Positions 8,280 to 17,479 are shown, numbered from the stretch's first letter. The stretch: DNA of 36,845 nt from Actinomycetes bacterium (GCA_021844425.1 JAKBTL010000103.1:1-36845); one strand, 5' to 3'. Program-made: numbers and translations. The notes: generated by a model not told the origin, from the letters alone.

Positions 8280-9242
8280 CTAGCTGCGAGACGACGACGC
8301 GGGGACCTCGTCGGCGCGTCCGAGCAGGCGGACGACCTGGTGCACCGCGCCGGCGACGTCGTCGTCGTCGGGGTAGAGGAGCCGCCGTCCCGCTGCGACT
8401 CCTCTCACCCCCGGAAGGCTCAGCACGCGCTCGAAGCTCGCCATCGCCTCGTGCGATCCCTCTCCGCCCGCGTCGCCGCCGAGCACCACCACCGGAAGCG
8501 TGGTCGCCGCGAGCACCCGCTCCATCTCGGCGATGATCGGCAGCTTGAGCCAGGTGTACGCGCTCGTGGCGCCGAGCGCCGACGTCACGGTCACCGAGCG
8601 CACCACGAGCTCCGTCGCGTACTCGTTGCGCACGTGGCCCGGACGGTCGTGCGTGGCCCAGAACGGCTCGATCATCGCCATCAGGCCGAGTGCGGCGAGC
8701 TCGGTCACTGCCCGCCCGCACGCCTCCAGCGTCCGGACGGTGGCGGGGTCGTCCGGCGCGATGCGACACAGCATCTTGCCCCCGTCGAGGCCCATCCTGG
8801 CGATGGCCGCCGGGTCGAACGCGGTGAACCTGTCGTCGAGCTCGAAGACCGACCCGCGCAGGCCGCCGCGGTTCATCGAGCCGACGACGACCTTGCCGTC
8901 GAGCGCGCCCAGCAAGAGGAGGTCCTCGACGATGTCAGGGGTCGCCAGCACGCCGTCGACTCCGGGCAGCGCCAGCGCCTCGCAGAGCCGGTCGAGCAGG
9001 TCGTCGCGATCGGCCATCGCCATCGGCCGATCACCGACCGCCAGGGCGCCGCGAGCCGGGTGGTCCGCGGCCAGCAAGAAGAGCTTCCCGTCACCCTGCA
9101 CCAGCGGGCGCCGCGTCCGCGTGGCCGCCTCGGCAATGGCCTCGGGCGCACGCAGTCGCAGCTCACGCACTCGATCCGCCCGACGCTCGGTCACGGCATG
9201 GCCTACGGCGCAGGCGTCCTGCATGCTCGGCTCGCTGGGCAC
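8280..9242 (-). CDS. Cgl0159-like (beta/alpha)8-barrel aldolase-fold protein
   Basis: A 320-residue barrel resembling the DeoC/LacD class I aldolase group and, more specifically, the Cgl0159-type proteins found in actinobacterial inositol loci. Visible features are KLFLLAADHPARGAL near the N-terminus, GLDGGKMLCRI in the middle, AYTWLKLPI with a Lys positioned like a Schiff-base lysine, and VVLGGDAGGEG followed by GVAAGRRLL, a phosphate-binding-like loop. It may cleave a phosphorylated deoxy-keto acid, complementing the aldolase-like domain of IolC, though this family's reaction is not well established. It is first in the transporter operon. I start it at GTG 9242 because GGGGAGG lies 10 bases upstream and a good promoter precedes it; ATG 9224 is a close alternative. 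Confidence 0.8.
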   Translation of the reverse strand: MPSEPSMQDACAVGHAVTERRADRVRELRLRAPEAIAEAATRTRRPLVQGDGKLFLLAADHPARGALAVGDRPMAMADRDDLLDRLCEALALPGVDGVLATPDIVEDLLLLGALDGKVVVGSMNRGGLRGSVFELDDRFTAFDPAAIARMGLDGGKMLCRIAPDDPATVRTLEACGRAVTELAALGLMAMIEPFWATHDRPGHVRNEYATELVVRSVTVTSALGATSAYTWLKLPIIAEMERVLAATTLPVVVLGGDAGGEGSHEAMASFERVLSLPGVRGVAAGRRLLYPDDDDVAGAVHQVVRLLGRADEVPASSSRS

Positions 9243-9290
9243 ACTCGAGCGACCTCCCCCATTTCCACGCGGGTCACGATGTTGCAGGAA

Positions 9291-9341
9291 GGTTAATGCG
9301 GTGGTGATCGACTTGTCAAGACCAGAGTATGTCCAGACATA
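9291..9341 (-). promoter_or_regulatory. SigA-type promoter with two GTCNNGAC palindromes
   Basis: On the minus strand a perfect -35 TTGACA (9319-9314) is separated by 17 bases from TTAACC (9296-9291). Two palindromes of the form GTCNNGAC lie at 9315-9322, overlapping the -35, and at 9331-9338 inside a longer inverted repeat TATGTC/GACATA. HutC-type GntR regulators commonly bind GT-x-TA-x-AC palindromes, so the regulator at 17737-18519 is a natural candidate repressor. The operon downstream runs to 1113. Confidence 0.6.
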
Positions 9342-9415
9342 AGCGCAGTGGCACGCCCGGCTGCTGGCGACCTGGGGCGACGCAGCCAGCGCCCTGGCCG
9401 CGGCGCCCGAACGCC

Positions 9416-10462
9416 TCAGGTGTACAACGGCGGCCTCGCCTCGAGCACGACCGCCTGGCGTGCCCCGGTCTCGAGCGCGACCGCGGCGGACTCCGCCACC
9501 GCCGTCGCCGCGTACCCGTCCCAGGCGGTGGCCGCGCCCGTTGCCACCGGCCGTTCGGCCCCCTCCGTTGCATGCGCCCGCACCGCCGCCACCCACTGCT
9601 GGACCTCGCTGCGGTACGCGGACGCGAAGCGGTCGCGCCAGTCCCAGACGACCGCCCGTCGCCGCGCGCCCTCGAGCGCCACCGTGCTCGAGGAGGGCTG
9701 GTCCAAGCTGATCGCGCCCAACGACCCGACCAGCTCGGCGCGCACGTCGTACCCGTACTGACAGTTCACGAACACCTCGGTGTCGACCACGATCCCCGAC
9801 TCGGTCTCGAGCAGCACGATCTGCGGATCGCGCAACCCCTCGGGCGCGAGCGGGCTCGTCCGGGTGGGCACGACGGTGACCGCGACGATCTCCTCGTCGA
9901 GAAGCCAGCGCATCGTGTCGACCTCGTGGATCACCGAGCTGGTGAAGGACATCGCGCTCGTGAAGCCCGGAGGGGAGGTGGCGTTCCGATGGACGCAGTG
10001 CGAGGTGACCGGTTGGCCGATCACGCCATCGCGCACCGCGGCCTTCAACGAGCAGAAGCCCTCGTCGTAGCGGCGCATGAAACCGACCTGCACCAGCATG
10101 CGCCCGGCCGCCTGCTCGGCCGCCACGATCTCCAGGGACTCCGTGACGGTGGGTGCGAGCGGCTTCTCGCACAAGACGGGCTTTCGAGCGCCGATGCTGG
10201 CGAGCACCATCTCGGCGTGGCTCTCGTCGGCGCTCGCGACCAGGACCGCGTCGACCGCCGGGTCCTCGATGACGTCGCCTGCGCTGCGGCGTACCTCCGC
10301 GCCCACCTCGGCGCCGACCGCAGCCGCGCGCGCCGAGTCCACGTCGAACACGCTGTGGACACGTGCACCTGCAACTGTGCGTGCGAGGCGCCGGGCGTGA
10401 TCGGCGCCGATGCTCCCGGTGCCGATCAGGCCCACCGACAGCAGGGCGCTCGGCGGGCTCAT
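9416..10462 (-). CDS. iolG: myo-Inositol 2-dehydrogenase-like (IolG-type) Gfo/Idh/MocA enzyme
   Basis: This NAD-dependent dehydrogenase of 348 residues is the best candidate for the first step of myo-inositol catabolism (inositol to 2-keto-inositol) because it follows iolD and has the IolG-like segment SSVIHEVDTMRWLLDEE. The Rossmann motif VGLIGTGSIG is close to the N-terminus, CEKPLA carries the catalytic Lys, and GFMRRYDEGF matches the substrate-binding helix. At the position of the usual active-site Asp (four residues before the His) this protein has Ser, a variation I note but cannot interpret. I prefer ATG 10462, with GGAG 8 bases upstream; ATG 10510 would add 16 residues without improving the fold. 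A 170-base gap separates it from iolD, with no clear promoter or terminator. Confidence 0.82.
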   Translation of the reverse strand: MSPPSALLSVGLIGTGSIGADHARRLARTVAGARVHSVFDVDSARAAAVGAEVGAEVRRSAGDVIEDPAVDAVLVASADESHAEMVLASIGARKPVLCEKPLAPTVTESLEIVAAEQAAGRMLVQVGFMRRYDEGFCSLKAAVRDGVIGQPVTSHCVHRNATSPPGFTSAMSFTSSVIHEVDTMRWLLDEEIVAVTVVPTRTSPLAPEGLRDPQIVLLETESGIVVDTEVFVNCQYGYDVRAELVGSLGAISLDQPSSSTVALEGARRRAVVWDWRDRFASAYRSEVQQWVAAVRAHATEGAERPVATGAATAWDGYAATAVAESAAVALETGARQAVVLEARPPLYT

Positions 10463-10632
10463 GGACGCCGCTCCGATGCCGTGGCCGCATGCGATCGTGG
10501 GGTTCGACATGTCATTGCACAGGCTCCCTTACCTCCCTCGTCGTGTCGGGATCCGACCTCGCGCACCCCTGCCCCGCCGCGCCGCAGGTGGTCCCAGCCG
10601 GCGGAGCTGCCCCGTCCCCTGCAGAGAGGGGA

Positions 10633-12516
10633 TCACAGGTACGTGCGCTGGCGTTCCTTCTCGCGGTCGTAGGTGCGGCGGGCATCGGTGGTCGACTCGA
10701 GGCCGGCCGCCTCCGCCACCGGCACGTCCCACCACGCCTCGCTGGACGGTGCCGCCAGGCGAGGGTCGGTCTCGATGTGCACCAGCGTCGGGCCCGGTGC
10801 GGAGCGGGATGCCACGAGCGCGTCGCGCAGCTCCTCGACGCTGCGCGCTCGATGCACCTCGACGCCCAGGCTCGCGGCATTGGCGGCGAGGTCCGTGGGG
10901 ACGAAGTCGCCGTCCAGCCGGCCGGTCGAGTCGTCGCGGAACCGGTAGGCGGTGCCGAAGCGCTGCGAGCCGACCGACTCGGAGAGCGCCCCGATGGAGG
11001 CGAAGCCGTGGTTCTCCACGAGCACGACGGTGAGCTTGACGCGCTCTTGCACCGCCGTCACCAGCTCCTGCGCCATCATCAGGTAGGAGCCGTCGCCGAC
11101 CATGACGAAGACGCCCCGGTCGGGCTCGGCCAGCTTGACGCCCAGACCGCCGGCGATCTCGTAGCCCATGCACGAGTAGCCGTACTCCACGTGGTAGCCG
11201 CTCGGATCGCGCGACCGCCAGAGCTTGTGGAGGTCTCCGGGCATCGACCCCGCCGCGCAGACCACGACGTCGGTGGGCTCGGTGACCTCGTTCACCACCC
11301 CGATCACCTCCGACTGCGAAGGCAGCGGGGAGTGGCGCGTCGTGAAGGCCTCGTCGACGGTGGCGTTCCAGCGGTCGACGAGCCGGGAGACCTCCGCTGC
11401 GTAGTCCGGCGAGACCGACCATCCCTCGAGCGAGCCGGCGAGAGCCTGGAGAGCGGCGCGCGCGTCGGCGACCACGAGCAGCCCGCCCATCTTCGCGGCA
11501 TCGAACCGGGTGACGTTGCAGTTGACGAAGCGCACCTCGGGGTCCTTGAACAGGGAGCTCGATGCAGTCGTGAAGTCCGCCCACCGGGTCCCGATACCGA
11601 GGACCACGTCGGCCGACGCTGCGATCGCGTTCGCCGCCGTCGAACCGGTGACGCCGATCGCGCCCACCGCCTGGGGATGCTCGAAGTGCAGCGACCCCTT
11701 TCCCGCCTGCGTCTCGGCGACGGGGATACCGGTCGCTGCGGCGAGCGCGCCGAGCGCCGCCTCCGCCTCCGAGTAGTGCACGCCACCCCCGGCGACGATG
11801 AGCGGACGGCGTGCCGACCGCAGGACCGCTACGGCACGCGCGAGCGCGGCCGGGTCCGGCACCGGGCGCTCCACGTGCCACACCCGCCGAGCGAAGAGCT
11901 CCTCCGGCCAGTCGAAGGCTTCGGCCTGCACGTCCTCGGGCAGGCACAGGGTGACCGCCCCGGTCTCGGCAGCGTCGGTGAGCACTCGGGCTGCCCCGAG
12001 CAGCGCGGCGGGCAGCTGCTCGGGCCGCTGCACGCGGTCGAAGAACCGGCTCACCGGCCGCAGGGCGTCGTTCACCGAGATGTCGCGCCCGATCGGGTGC
12101 TCCAGCTGCTGGAGGACCGGATCGGCCACACGGGTGGCGAAGACGTCGCTCGGCATGAGGAGGACCGGCAGCCTGTCGATGGTCGCGAGCGCCGCGCCCG
12201 TGACCATGTTGGTCGCGCCAGGCCCCACCGAGGTGGTGCAGGCGAGCGTCGAGAGGCGGCGGCGCGCGCGGGCGAAGCCCGCCGCGGCGTGCACCATGGC
12301 CTGCTCGTTGCGCGCCTGGTAGTAGCGGAGCGTGCCGGGCTCGTCGAGCTCCAGCTCGAGCAGCGCCTGGGAGATGCCCGCGACGTTGCCGTGGCCGAAG
12401 ATGCCGAAGCAGCCCTCGACGAGGCGGTGCTCGCGCCCGTCGCGCTCGGTCCACTGGCTGGCCCAGAAGCGCACCGCCGCCTGGGCGACGCTGAGGCGCA
12501 CGGTCGCGGCGCTCAC
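10633..12516 (-). CDS. iolD: 3D-(3,5/4)-trihydroxycyclohexane-1,2-dione hydrolase, IolD
   Basis: This thiamin diphosphate enzyme opens the ring of the trihydroxycyclohexane-dione made by IolE, giving 5-deoxyglucuronate. The 627-residue length is normal for IolD. The N-terminal PYR domain has FGIFGHGNVAGIS and the conserved Glu in ARNEQAMVHAA, which activates the cofactor; the central domain contains VVLGIGTRWADFT; the C-terminal PP domain carries the GDGSYLMMAQEL...ENHG metal and diphosphate motif. The GTG start at 12516 overlaps the iolB stop as GTGA, so the two are translationally coupled. It acts in the cytoplasm between IolE and IolB, both encoded directly upstream. Confidence 0.95.
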   Translation of the reverse strand: MSAATVRLSVAQAAVRFWASQWTERDGREHRLVEGCFGIFGHGNVAGISQALLELELDEPGTLRYYQARNEQAMVHAAAGFARARRRLSTLACTTSVGPGATNMVTGAALATIDRLPVLLMPSDVFATRVADPVLQQLEHPIGRDISVNDALRPVSRFFDRVQRPEQLPAALLGAARVLTDAAETGAVTLCLPEDVQAEAFDWPEELFARRVWHVERPVPDPAALARAVAVLRSARRPLIVAGGGVHYSEAEAALGALAAATGIPVAETQAGKGSLHFEHPQAVGAIGVTGSTAANAIAASADVVLGIGTRWADFTTASSSLFKDPEVRFVNCNVTRFDAAKMGGLLVVADARAALQALAGSLEGWSVSPDYAAEVSRLVDRWNATVDEAFTTRHSPLPSQSEVIGVVNEVTEPTDVVVCAAGSMPGDLHKLWRSRDPSGYHVEYGYSCMGYEIAGGLGVKLAEPDRGVFVMVGDGSYLMMAQELVTAVQERVKLTVVLVENHGFASIGALSESVGSQRFGTAYRFRDDSTGRLDGDFVPTDLAANAASLGVEVHRARSVEELRDALVASRSAPGPTLVHIETDPRLAAPSSEAWWDVPVAEAAGLESTTDARRTYDREKERQRTYL

Positions 12517-13409
12517 CGCCGCACCTCGCCGGCGGGCTGGTCGTCGACCAGCCGCGGATCGACGGCCTCGGTCCTCCACGTTGTCCTCACCCACGCGTAG
12601 GTCGGGTCGTCGGAGGCGAGCCAGGTCCGCTCCGGCCCACCCATCACGTTCAGGTAGTACAGGTCGTAGCCCGGAGGCGCCATGGCCGGGCCGTGGTAGC
12701 CGTGGGGGACGGCCACGACGTCGCCGCCGTGCACCGCACCGAGGAGCTCGATGGGCCGCGCGTCGGTGCCGTAGAGGCGCAGGTACGCGGCACCCGGGTC
12801 GTGACCGTGGCCGTCGAGCTCGAAGTAGTAGATCTCCTCCAGCTCGGTCTCGCCTGGACGCTCCTCGTCGTGCTTGTGCGGCGGGTACGAGGACCAGTTG
12901 CCCGAGGGCGTGATCACCTCGCAGACGAGCAGGCGATCGGCCTCGAACGTGTCCGCCATGCAGTAGTTGACCACCCGGCGCGAGCAGTTCCCCGCTCCAC
13001 GCAGCTCCACCGAGACGTCCGGCGCCGCCTGGCGGCGCAGCGGCATCCTCCTCCGGGCCTCTGCCCCACCAAGCGCGAAGCGTCCGCCGGCAGGGCTCGT
13101 CACGGCGACCTCGGCATCGCGCGGCACGTACGCGAAGTCGCTCGGCGACGAGAACACGTCGCTGCGGCCTTCGAGCACCACCGCCTCGCCGTCGCAGGAG
13201 ACCGTGCAGGAGCCTTCGAGCGGCAGGACCAGCATCTCCTCGGGCCCGCTCGCGAAGGCGTGCGACGCGCCGGCGCCGAGGGCGAGCACGCGCAGCGAGG
13301 TCCAGCGCCAGCCGGTCGCTTCGGGCGTGAGCTCGAGCGCCCACGGTCCGCGAGCCAGCTCGCCCGCGGCCCAGTGGAGCTGACGCGTCGCTGCCCCCGC
13401 GCCGGTCAC
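12513..13409 (-). CDS. iolB: 5-Deoxyglucuronate isomerase, IolB
   Basis: This cupin-fold isomerase of the KduI/IolB family converts 5-deoxyglucuronate to 5-dehydro-2-deoxygluconate. It is 298 residues long. The metal site is visible as YPPHKHDEE with two His, the following EEIYYFE glutamate, and VPHGYHG with a further His. The C-terminal LYYLNVMGG and PTYAWVR segments are typical of IolB. The start GTG 13409 overlaps the iolE stop as GTGA, and its own stop overlaps the iolD start. A long upstream reading-frame extension exists but lies wholly inside iolE and is not needed. Confidence 0.95.
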   Translation of the reverse strand: MTGAGAATRQLHWAAGELARGPWALELTPEATGWRWTSLRVLALGAGASHAFASGPEEMLVLPLEGSCTVSCDGEAVVLEGRSDVFSSPSDFAYVPRDAEVAVTSPAGGRFALGGAEARRRMPLRRQAAPDVSVELRGAGNCSRRVVNYCMADTFEADRLLVCEVITPSGNWSSYPPHKHDEERPGETELEEIYYFELDGHGHDPGAAYLRLYGTDARPIELLGAVHGGDVVAVPHGYHGPAMAPPGYDLYYLNVMGGPERTWLASDDPTYAWVRTTWRTEAVDPRLVDDQPAGEVRR

Positions 13410-14335
13410 CGCCCACCCCCTCCGTCTGCGTCGGACCCGGGCCCGAGCCCGGCGAACCCGACCTCCGCGAGGAACCTCCGGGACGCGATCGCATCCGCGA
13501 GGGGGACGGAGTCGCCGGTGGGGCTCGCATCCTGCTCCACGGTCAGCCACCCGTCGTAGCCCAGGTCCTCGAGGCACCGGCGCAGGCCGACGAAGTCGAC
13601 GCTGCCTCTCCCGAGCACGCAGAAGACCCCGCGCCCGTAGGCCTCCCAGAAGCCTGCCTTGTCGCGCCGCGCCCCGTCGAGGACGGGCACGCTCAGGTCC
13701 TTCAGGTGCACGTAGGCGAGACGGTCCGCGTAGGTCCTGCAAAGCTCGACCGGGTCCATCCCCGCGTACGTCGAGTGCCCGGTGTCCACGCACAGGCGCA
13801 CCAACGCCGGGTCGGTGTCCTCGAGGAGCCGCTCGACCTCGTCTCGGAACTCCACACGCGTCCCTGCGTGCGGGTGGAAGGTGGCCACCAGGTCACGTGC
13901 AGCGGCCACCTCGGCCAACCGCTGGACGGTGTCGGTGAGGGTCCGCCACGCGGCGCCGTCGAGCCGCTGCGCGTCCTCGCTGCGACCCGCAGTGCGCTCC
14001 CGGTCCGGCGTGATGCCGTCGATGATCACGTAGTACGAGGCACCCAATGCTTCGGCGAGGTCGCAGGTCAGCTCCGCATCACGCACCAGCTCGGCGGTGC
14101 TCCCCCGGTCTGCGAGCGGCGTCATCACGTTGGCCGCGCTGAGCCCGAGGCGCCGCTTGGCCAGCTCGGCAGCGAGCTCCTCGGGGCGGTCGGGCAGAAA
14201 GCCGCGGGGGCCCAGCTCCAACCCGTCGTAGCCGGCCTCGGCGACCTGGTCGAGCACGGTCTGCCACAGCGGGTACGCCGGGTCGGCAGGCTTCTCGATC
14301 CCCCACGAGGTGGGGGCATTGCCGATTCGGATCAT
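13406..14335 (-). CDS. iolE: 2-Keto-myo-inositol dehydratase-like barrel, IolE
   Basis: A TIM-barrel of the sugar isomerase/epimerase superfamily, 309 residues, most likely the inosose dehydratase that removes water from 2-keto-myo-inositol. Characteristic parts are IGNAPTSWGIE at the start, LELGPRGFLP, the FHPHAGTRVE segment, LCVDTGHSTYAGMDP, YVHLKDL and GWLTVEQD; the His, Asp and Glu in these form the metal site. Position between the alcohol dehydrogenase and iolB supports IolE over the related IolH or IolI enzymes, but these barrels are close and the exact step is not certain. ATG 14335 overlaps the upstream stop as ATGA. The last 15 residues are a Gly/Asp-rich tail. Confidence 0.82.
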   Translation of the reverse strand: MIRIGNAPTSWGIEKPADPAYPLWQTVLDQVAEAGYDGLELGPRGFLPDRPEELAAELAKRRLGLSAANVMTPLADRGSTAELVRDAELTCDLAEALGASYYVIIDGITPDRERTAGRSEDAQRLDGAAWRTLTDTVQRLAEVAAARDLVATFHPHAGTRVEFRDEVERLLEDTDPALVRLCVDTGHSTYAGMDPVELCRTYADRLAYVHLKDLSVPVLDGARRDKAGFWEAYGRGVFCVLGRGSVDFVGLRRCLEDLGYDGWLTVEQDASPTGDSVPLADAIASRRFLAEVGFAGLGPGSDADGGGGR

Positions 14336-15513
14336 CGCGCTCCTTCCGCACCCGACACCTGCCGGGGGCTCTGCCCACGAGGGTCCAGCACGACCTGCAT
14401 CGCCTCGTCACGCTGCGCGAGCTGCAACGCGGTCACGACTGTGCCCAGGGGGATCCTGTGCGAGACGATCTTCTCCAACGGGTAGCGACCAATCTGCGCG
14501 GCCATGAGATCGAGCGACGGCTCGTAGGAGACCGTCGTCTCGCCGCCGACACCGATGATCGAGACGTTCGGCGCGCAGATGTCCGCGCTCGGGTTGACGC
14601 CGACGGTTCCGAGGTCCACGAACGCACCGACCTCGACGATCACACCGCCCGGCGCGACCATCCTGAGGCTCTCCTCGAACGTCTCGGGGACCCCGCTGCA
14701 GTCGACGACGATCTCCGCGCCACGGCCATGCGTGCGCTCCAAGAGCGCCTCCGCGCGCTCGTCGGACGACGTCGTCGACACGTTCCACACCGCATCGGCA
14801 CCGAGCTCCTCCGCGAGCGCCAGCCGGCTCGAGAACCGGTCCGTCGCGAAGATCTTCCCCGCACCACCGAGGCGCGCCTTCACCACGTGGCACAGGCCGA
14901 GTGGCCCCACGCCGAGCACGAGCGCGCCGTAGCCGAACGACGGCCTGCCGTGGAGGGCCAGCACCGCCTGCGCCGTGTCGATCCCGTGGGTCACGGCCAT
15001 GACCTCGGTGAGCACCGCGACCTCGTCGGGCAGCTCGGGTGGGACTCGGAAGATCGGCGTGTTGGGCAGCAGGTACAGGTACTCCGACCATCCGCCGAGC
15101 AGATGCGGCTCGCGGGAGCAGCTCAGGCTGTTGCCGTAGTTCTCCAGGTGATCGCACATGTAGTACGGGTACCCGTTCAGGCAGTAGTAGCACCTCCCGC
15201 ACGCGACGTTGGCGGCCGGGACCACGCGATCGCCCACGCGAAGCGCCGACCCGTCGGTGGCGAGCACCTCGCCGCCGACGTCCGCGACGATCCCCACGTT
15301 CTCGTGGCCGCAGATGACGGGGAACGCCGTGCGTCGCTCGTGCTGCGTGCCGGCGTACTGCGTAGTCTCTCCCCTGAAGCTGTGCTTGTCGGTGCCGCAG
15401 ATGCCAGCGAGGGACATCTGCAGGACGACCGACCCTTCCTCGGCCTCGGGAACCGCGAAGCGCTCGATCGCGATCTCTCCGGGGCCCTTCATGACTGCGG
15501 CGCGCGCGTGCAT
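14332..15513 (-). CDS. Zinc-dependent medium-chain alcohol dehydrogenase
   Basis: This 393-residue MDR-family dehydrogenase is related to threonine and sorbitol dehydrogenases. The catalytic zinc ligands are in GICGTD and GHENVG, and a second zinc site is seen as the four cysteines of ACGRCYYCLNGYPYYMC, with spacing slightly longer than usual. The NAD-binding Rossmann motif is GVGPLGLCH. It lies 16 bases after iolC and overlaps iolE by ATGA, so it is an integral part of the iol operon although no canonical inositol step needs it. It could oxidise an alternative polyol or cyclitol or act on a side product. ATG 15513 was chosen; ATG 15492 would trim 7 residues. Confidence 0.85.
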   Translation of the reverse strand: MHARAAVMKGPGEIAIERFAVPEAEEGSVVLQMSLAGICGTDKHSFRGETTQYAGTQHERRTAFPVICGHENVGIVADVGGEVLATDGSALRVGDRVVPAANVACGRCYYCLNGYPYYMCDHLENYGNSLSCSREPHLLGGWSEYLYLLPNTPIFRVPPELPDEVAVLTEVMAVTHGIDTAQAVLALHGRPSFGYGALVLGVGPLGLCHVVKARLGGAGKIFATDRFSSRLALAEELGADAVWNVSTTSSDERAEALLERTHGRGAEIVVDCSGVPETFEESLRMVAPGGVIVEVGAFVDLGTVGVNPSADICAPNVSIIGVGGETTVSYEPSLDLMAAQIGRYPLEKIVSHRIPLGTVVTALQLAQRDEAMQVVLDPRGQSPRQVSGAEGAR

Positions 15514-15529
15514 GCTCGACGCTCGTTCC

Positions 15530-17479
15530 TCACCTGCTCGTCGTCTGGGGGTTGTTCACGTCCCTGCGCAGCGGTTCCGCACGTTCCTTGGCAGCGCTCC
15601 ATACGTCGATCAGCGCGCAGAACCTCGACCGCACCTGCTCGACCACCTCGCGGTCGTCGATCTCGCCCATGAGCCACCGGCGAGCCGGCTCGGCGAAGAT
15701 CCTCCTGCCGACGGCGAAGCCGGCGCAGGCCGGCTCGGTGGCGGCCGCCTCGAACGCCGCGGCAAGCTCCTCCGCCGAGCTCTCGTGCCCCAGGACGAGG
15801 AGGCCCCGGCAGTAGGGGTCCGCCGCGCTGACGACGCCCCCGACCTGCTGCCATGTGGCGGCGTCCTGCATCGGGGGCAGCTTCCACCAGTCGGGCCGCA
15901 GTCCCGCGCCGTACAGGTCGGCGATCGTCGCGGCCAGGTCGCCAGGACCGAACCTGGTGCCGCGCGGTGACTGCAGCTCCACCAGGAGCTCGTGCCCGCT
16001 CAGCTCACACGCGTGCTGGAGCCGCACGAGCGTGTGACGCTGCGCGTCTACCAAGTCGAGCGGGTCCTCGGGGTGCCAGTAGGCGATGACCTTGACGACC
16101 TGGTCAGCCGGCCACTGGTGGAGGGCCGTCGCCAGCTCTGGCTCGCCCTCGAGCTCCACCGGTCTCGTCCCGGCGATCTCGATCGCCCGCGCCAACCATC
16201 GCCCGGAGCCCGACTCCGCTTCCAGCACGGAGCCGCCGTAGCGGGTGTCGGCGAGCAGCCCCGTGTCACGGCGGCGGACGGCCACCTCGAGGTAGCCGGC
16301 ATGGACCAGCTCCTTCAGCTCCCGGATCCGGTCGGTGCCCACGCCGGCCTCGCCGGCCATCTCCTCGAGCTGCCAGCGATGGTCGATGGCCAGCACGTGC
16401 AACCTCGGCCACTCGCCACGACGCGTGCCGGCACGGTGGAGCGTCACGAGCGCTCGATCCTCCTGCACGCGGGAGATCTCCTTCGATCGAGCCAGGAACG
16501 ACGCGAGCTCGGCAGCAGTCGGCATGGCCGGTGAGCACCCGTGACGAGACACGACGATGGCGCCCGCCGCGTTCCCGGCCTCTGCGCACCCGGAGGCCGG
16601 CTCGTGCCGCAGCCACCGGCTCAGGAACCCTGCCATGAAGCCGTCGCCGGCACCGACGGTGTTCAGGACCTCCACGCGGAACCCCGGGTACCATGTGCCG
16701 TCCTCCCAGTGAGCGGCCAGCGCTCCGTCGATCACCGAGCAGCCCCTCACCCCGGCCTTTACCACGATGACCGCGTCGGTCCGGTCGCGCAGCTCTCTTA
16801 GCGCCTCGTCGATGTCCGGGCGGGCCGCGGCGGCCATCATCTCCTCGCGCGTGCCGACCACCAGATCGCAGTCGCCGAGCACGCTCTTGAAGGCGTCGGC
16901 CACCTGCGGCGCGATGACGTTCGTGGCATTCCCCGCCGCCAGCGGTGCGAGCCCCCAGAGCCCCGGGCGCACGTCGAGGTCCAACGCGACGCGTGCCCCA
17001 CTGTCCTTCGCACACCCCACCAGGCGCGCCATCGCTGCCCGGAGACGCTCGGAGGACAGGTACGAGCCGGTGAGGAGCACAGCTCCCGCCCGAGCGACCA
17101 GTGACGGGTCCACGTCCTCGGGCCCCAACGCCATGTCCGCGCTGTCCACGTAGTAGAAGATGCGCGGGAAGTCGTCGGACTCCCGGACCGCCAGCATCAC
17201 CACTCCCGACAGGCGCTCGGGGTCCAGGCTCACGCCCGTGACGTCGACGCCCTCACGCTCGAGCTCCTGGCGAAGGAAGTGCCCCATCGGCTCGTCACCG
17301 ACCCTCGTCAGCATCGCCGTTCGCATACCGAGCCGCTGGGTCCCCACGCAGATGTTGGCCGCACTGCCGCCCAGGTACTTGGCGAACGAGGACACTCCCT
17401 CGAGAGTCGCACCGACCTGCTCGCTGTAGAGATCGACGCAGATCCGGCCAGCGCAGAGGAGATCGATCGGCTCCTCCAT
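15530..17479 (-). CDS. iolC: 5-Dehydro-2-deoxygluconokinase fused to DUF2090 aldolase-like domain, IolC
   Basis: A two-domain protein of 649 residues. Residues 1 to about 330 are a PfkB/ribokinase-type kinase: GGSAANICVGTQRLG near the N-terminus and NTVGAGDGFMAGF with the catalytic Asp near residue 275. It would phosphorylate 5-dehydro-2-deoxygluconate. From about 340 onwards is DUF2090, beginning HVLAIDHRWQLEEM and including KVIAYWHPED and PDWWKLPP, an aldolase-like barrel found fused to IolC in many bacteria and thought to cleave the phosphorylated product to dihydroxyacetone phosphate and malonate semialdehyde. ATG 17479 follows GGTGA; GTG 17488 is possible. It heads the iol operon, downstream of the GntR gene and a palindromic site. 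Confidence 0.93.
   Translation of the reverse strand: MEEPIDLLCAGRICVDLYSEQVGATLEGVSSFAKYLGGSAANICVGTQRLGMRTAMLTRVGDEPMGHFLRQELEREGVDVTGVSLDPERLSGVVMLAVRESDDFPRIFYYVDSADMALGPEDVDPSLVARAGAVLLTGSYLSSERLRAAMARLVGCAKDSGARVALDLDVRPGLWGLAPLAAGNATNVIAPQVADAFKSVLGDCDLVVGTREEMMAAAARPDIDEALRELRDRTDAVIVVKAGVRGCSVIDGALAAHWEDGTWYPGFRVEVLNTVGAGDGFMAGFLSRWLRHEPASGCAEAGNAAGAIVVSRHGCSPAMPTAAELASFLARSKEISRVQEDRALVTLHRAGTRRGEWPRLHVLAIDHRWQLEEMAGEAGVGTDRIRELKELVHAGYLEVAVRRRDTGLLADTRYGGSVLEAESGSGRWLARAIEIAGTRPVELEGEPELATALHQWPADQVVKVIAYWHPEDPLDLVDAQRHTLVRLQHACELSGHELLVELQSPRGTRFGPGDLAATIADLYGAGLRPDWWKLPPMQDAATWQQVGGVVSAADPYCRGLLVLGHESSAEELAAAFEAAATEPACAGFAVGRRIFAEPARRWLMGEIDDREVVEQVRSRFCALIDVWSAAKERAEPLRRDVNNPQTTSR

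Noticed and set aside
10506-10513. GACATGTC palindrome at the alternative iolG start as an operator
   Set aside because: It has the half-sites in the opposite order to the GTCNNGAC sites and coincides with codons; likely chance.
10633-13530. A single very long protein running from iolD upstream through iolB and iolE
   Set aside because: The conserved IolD sequence starts at GTG 12516; the extension is an out-of-frame reading of iolB and iolE made possible by high GC.
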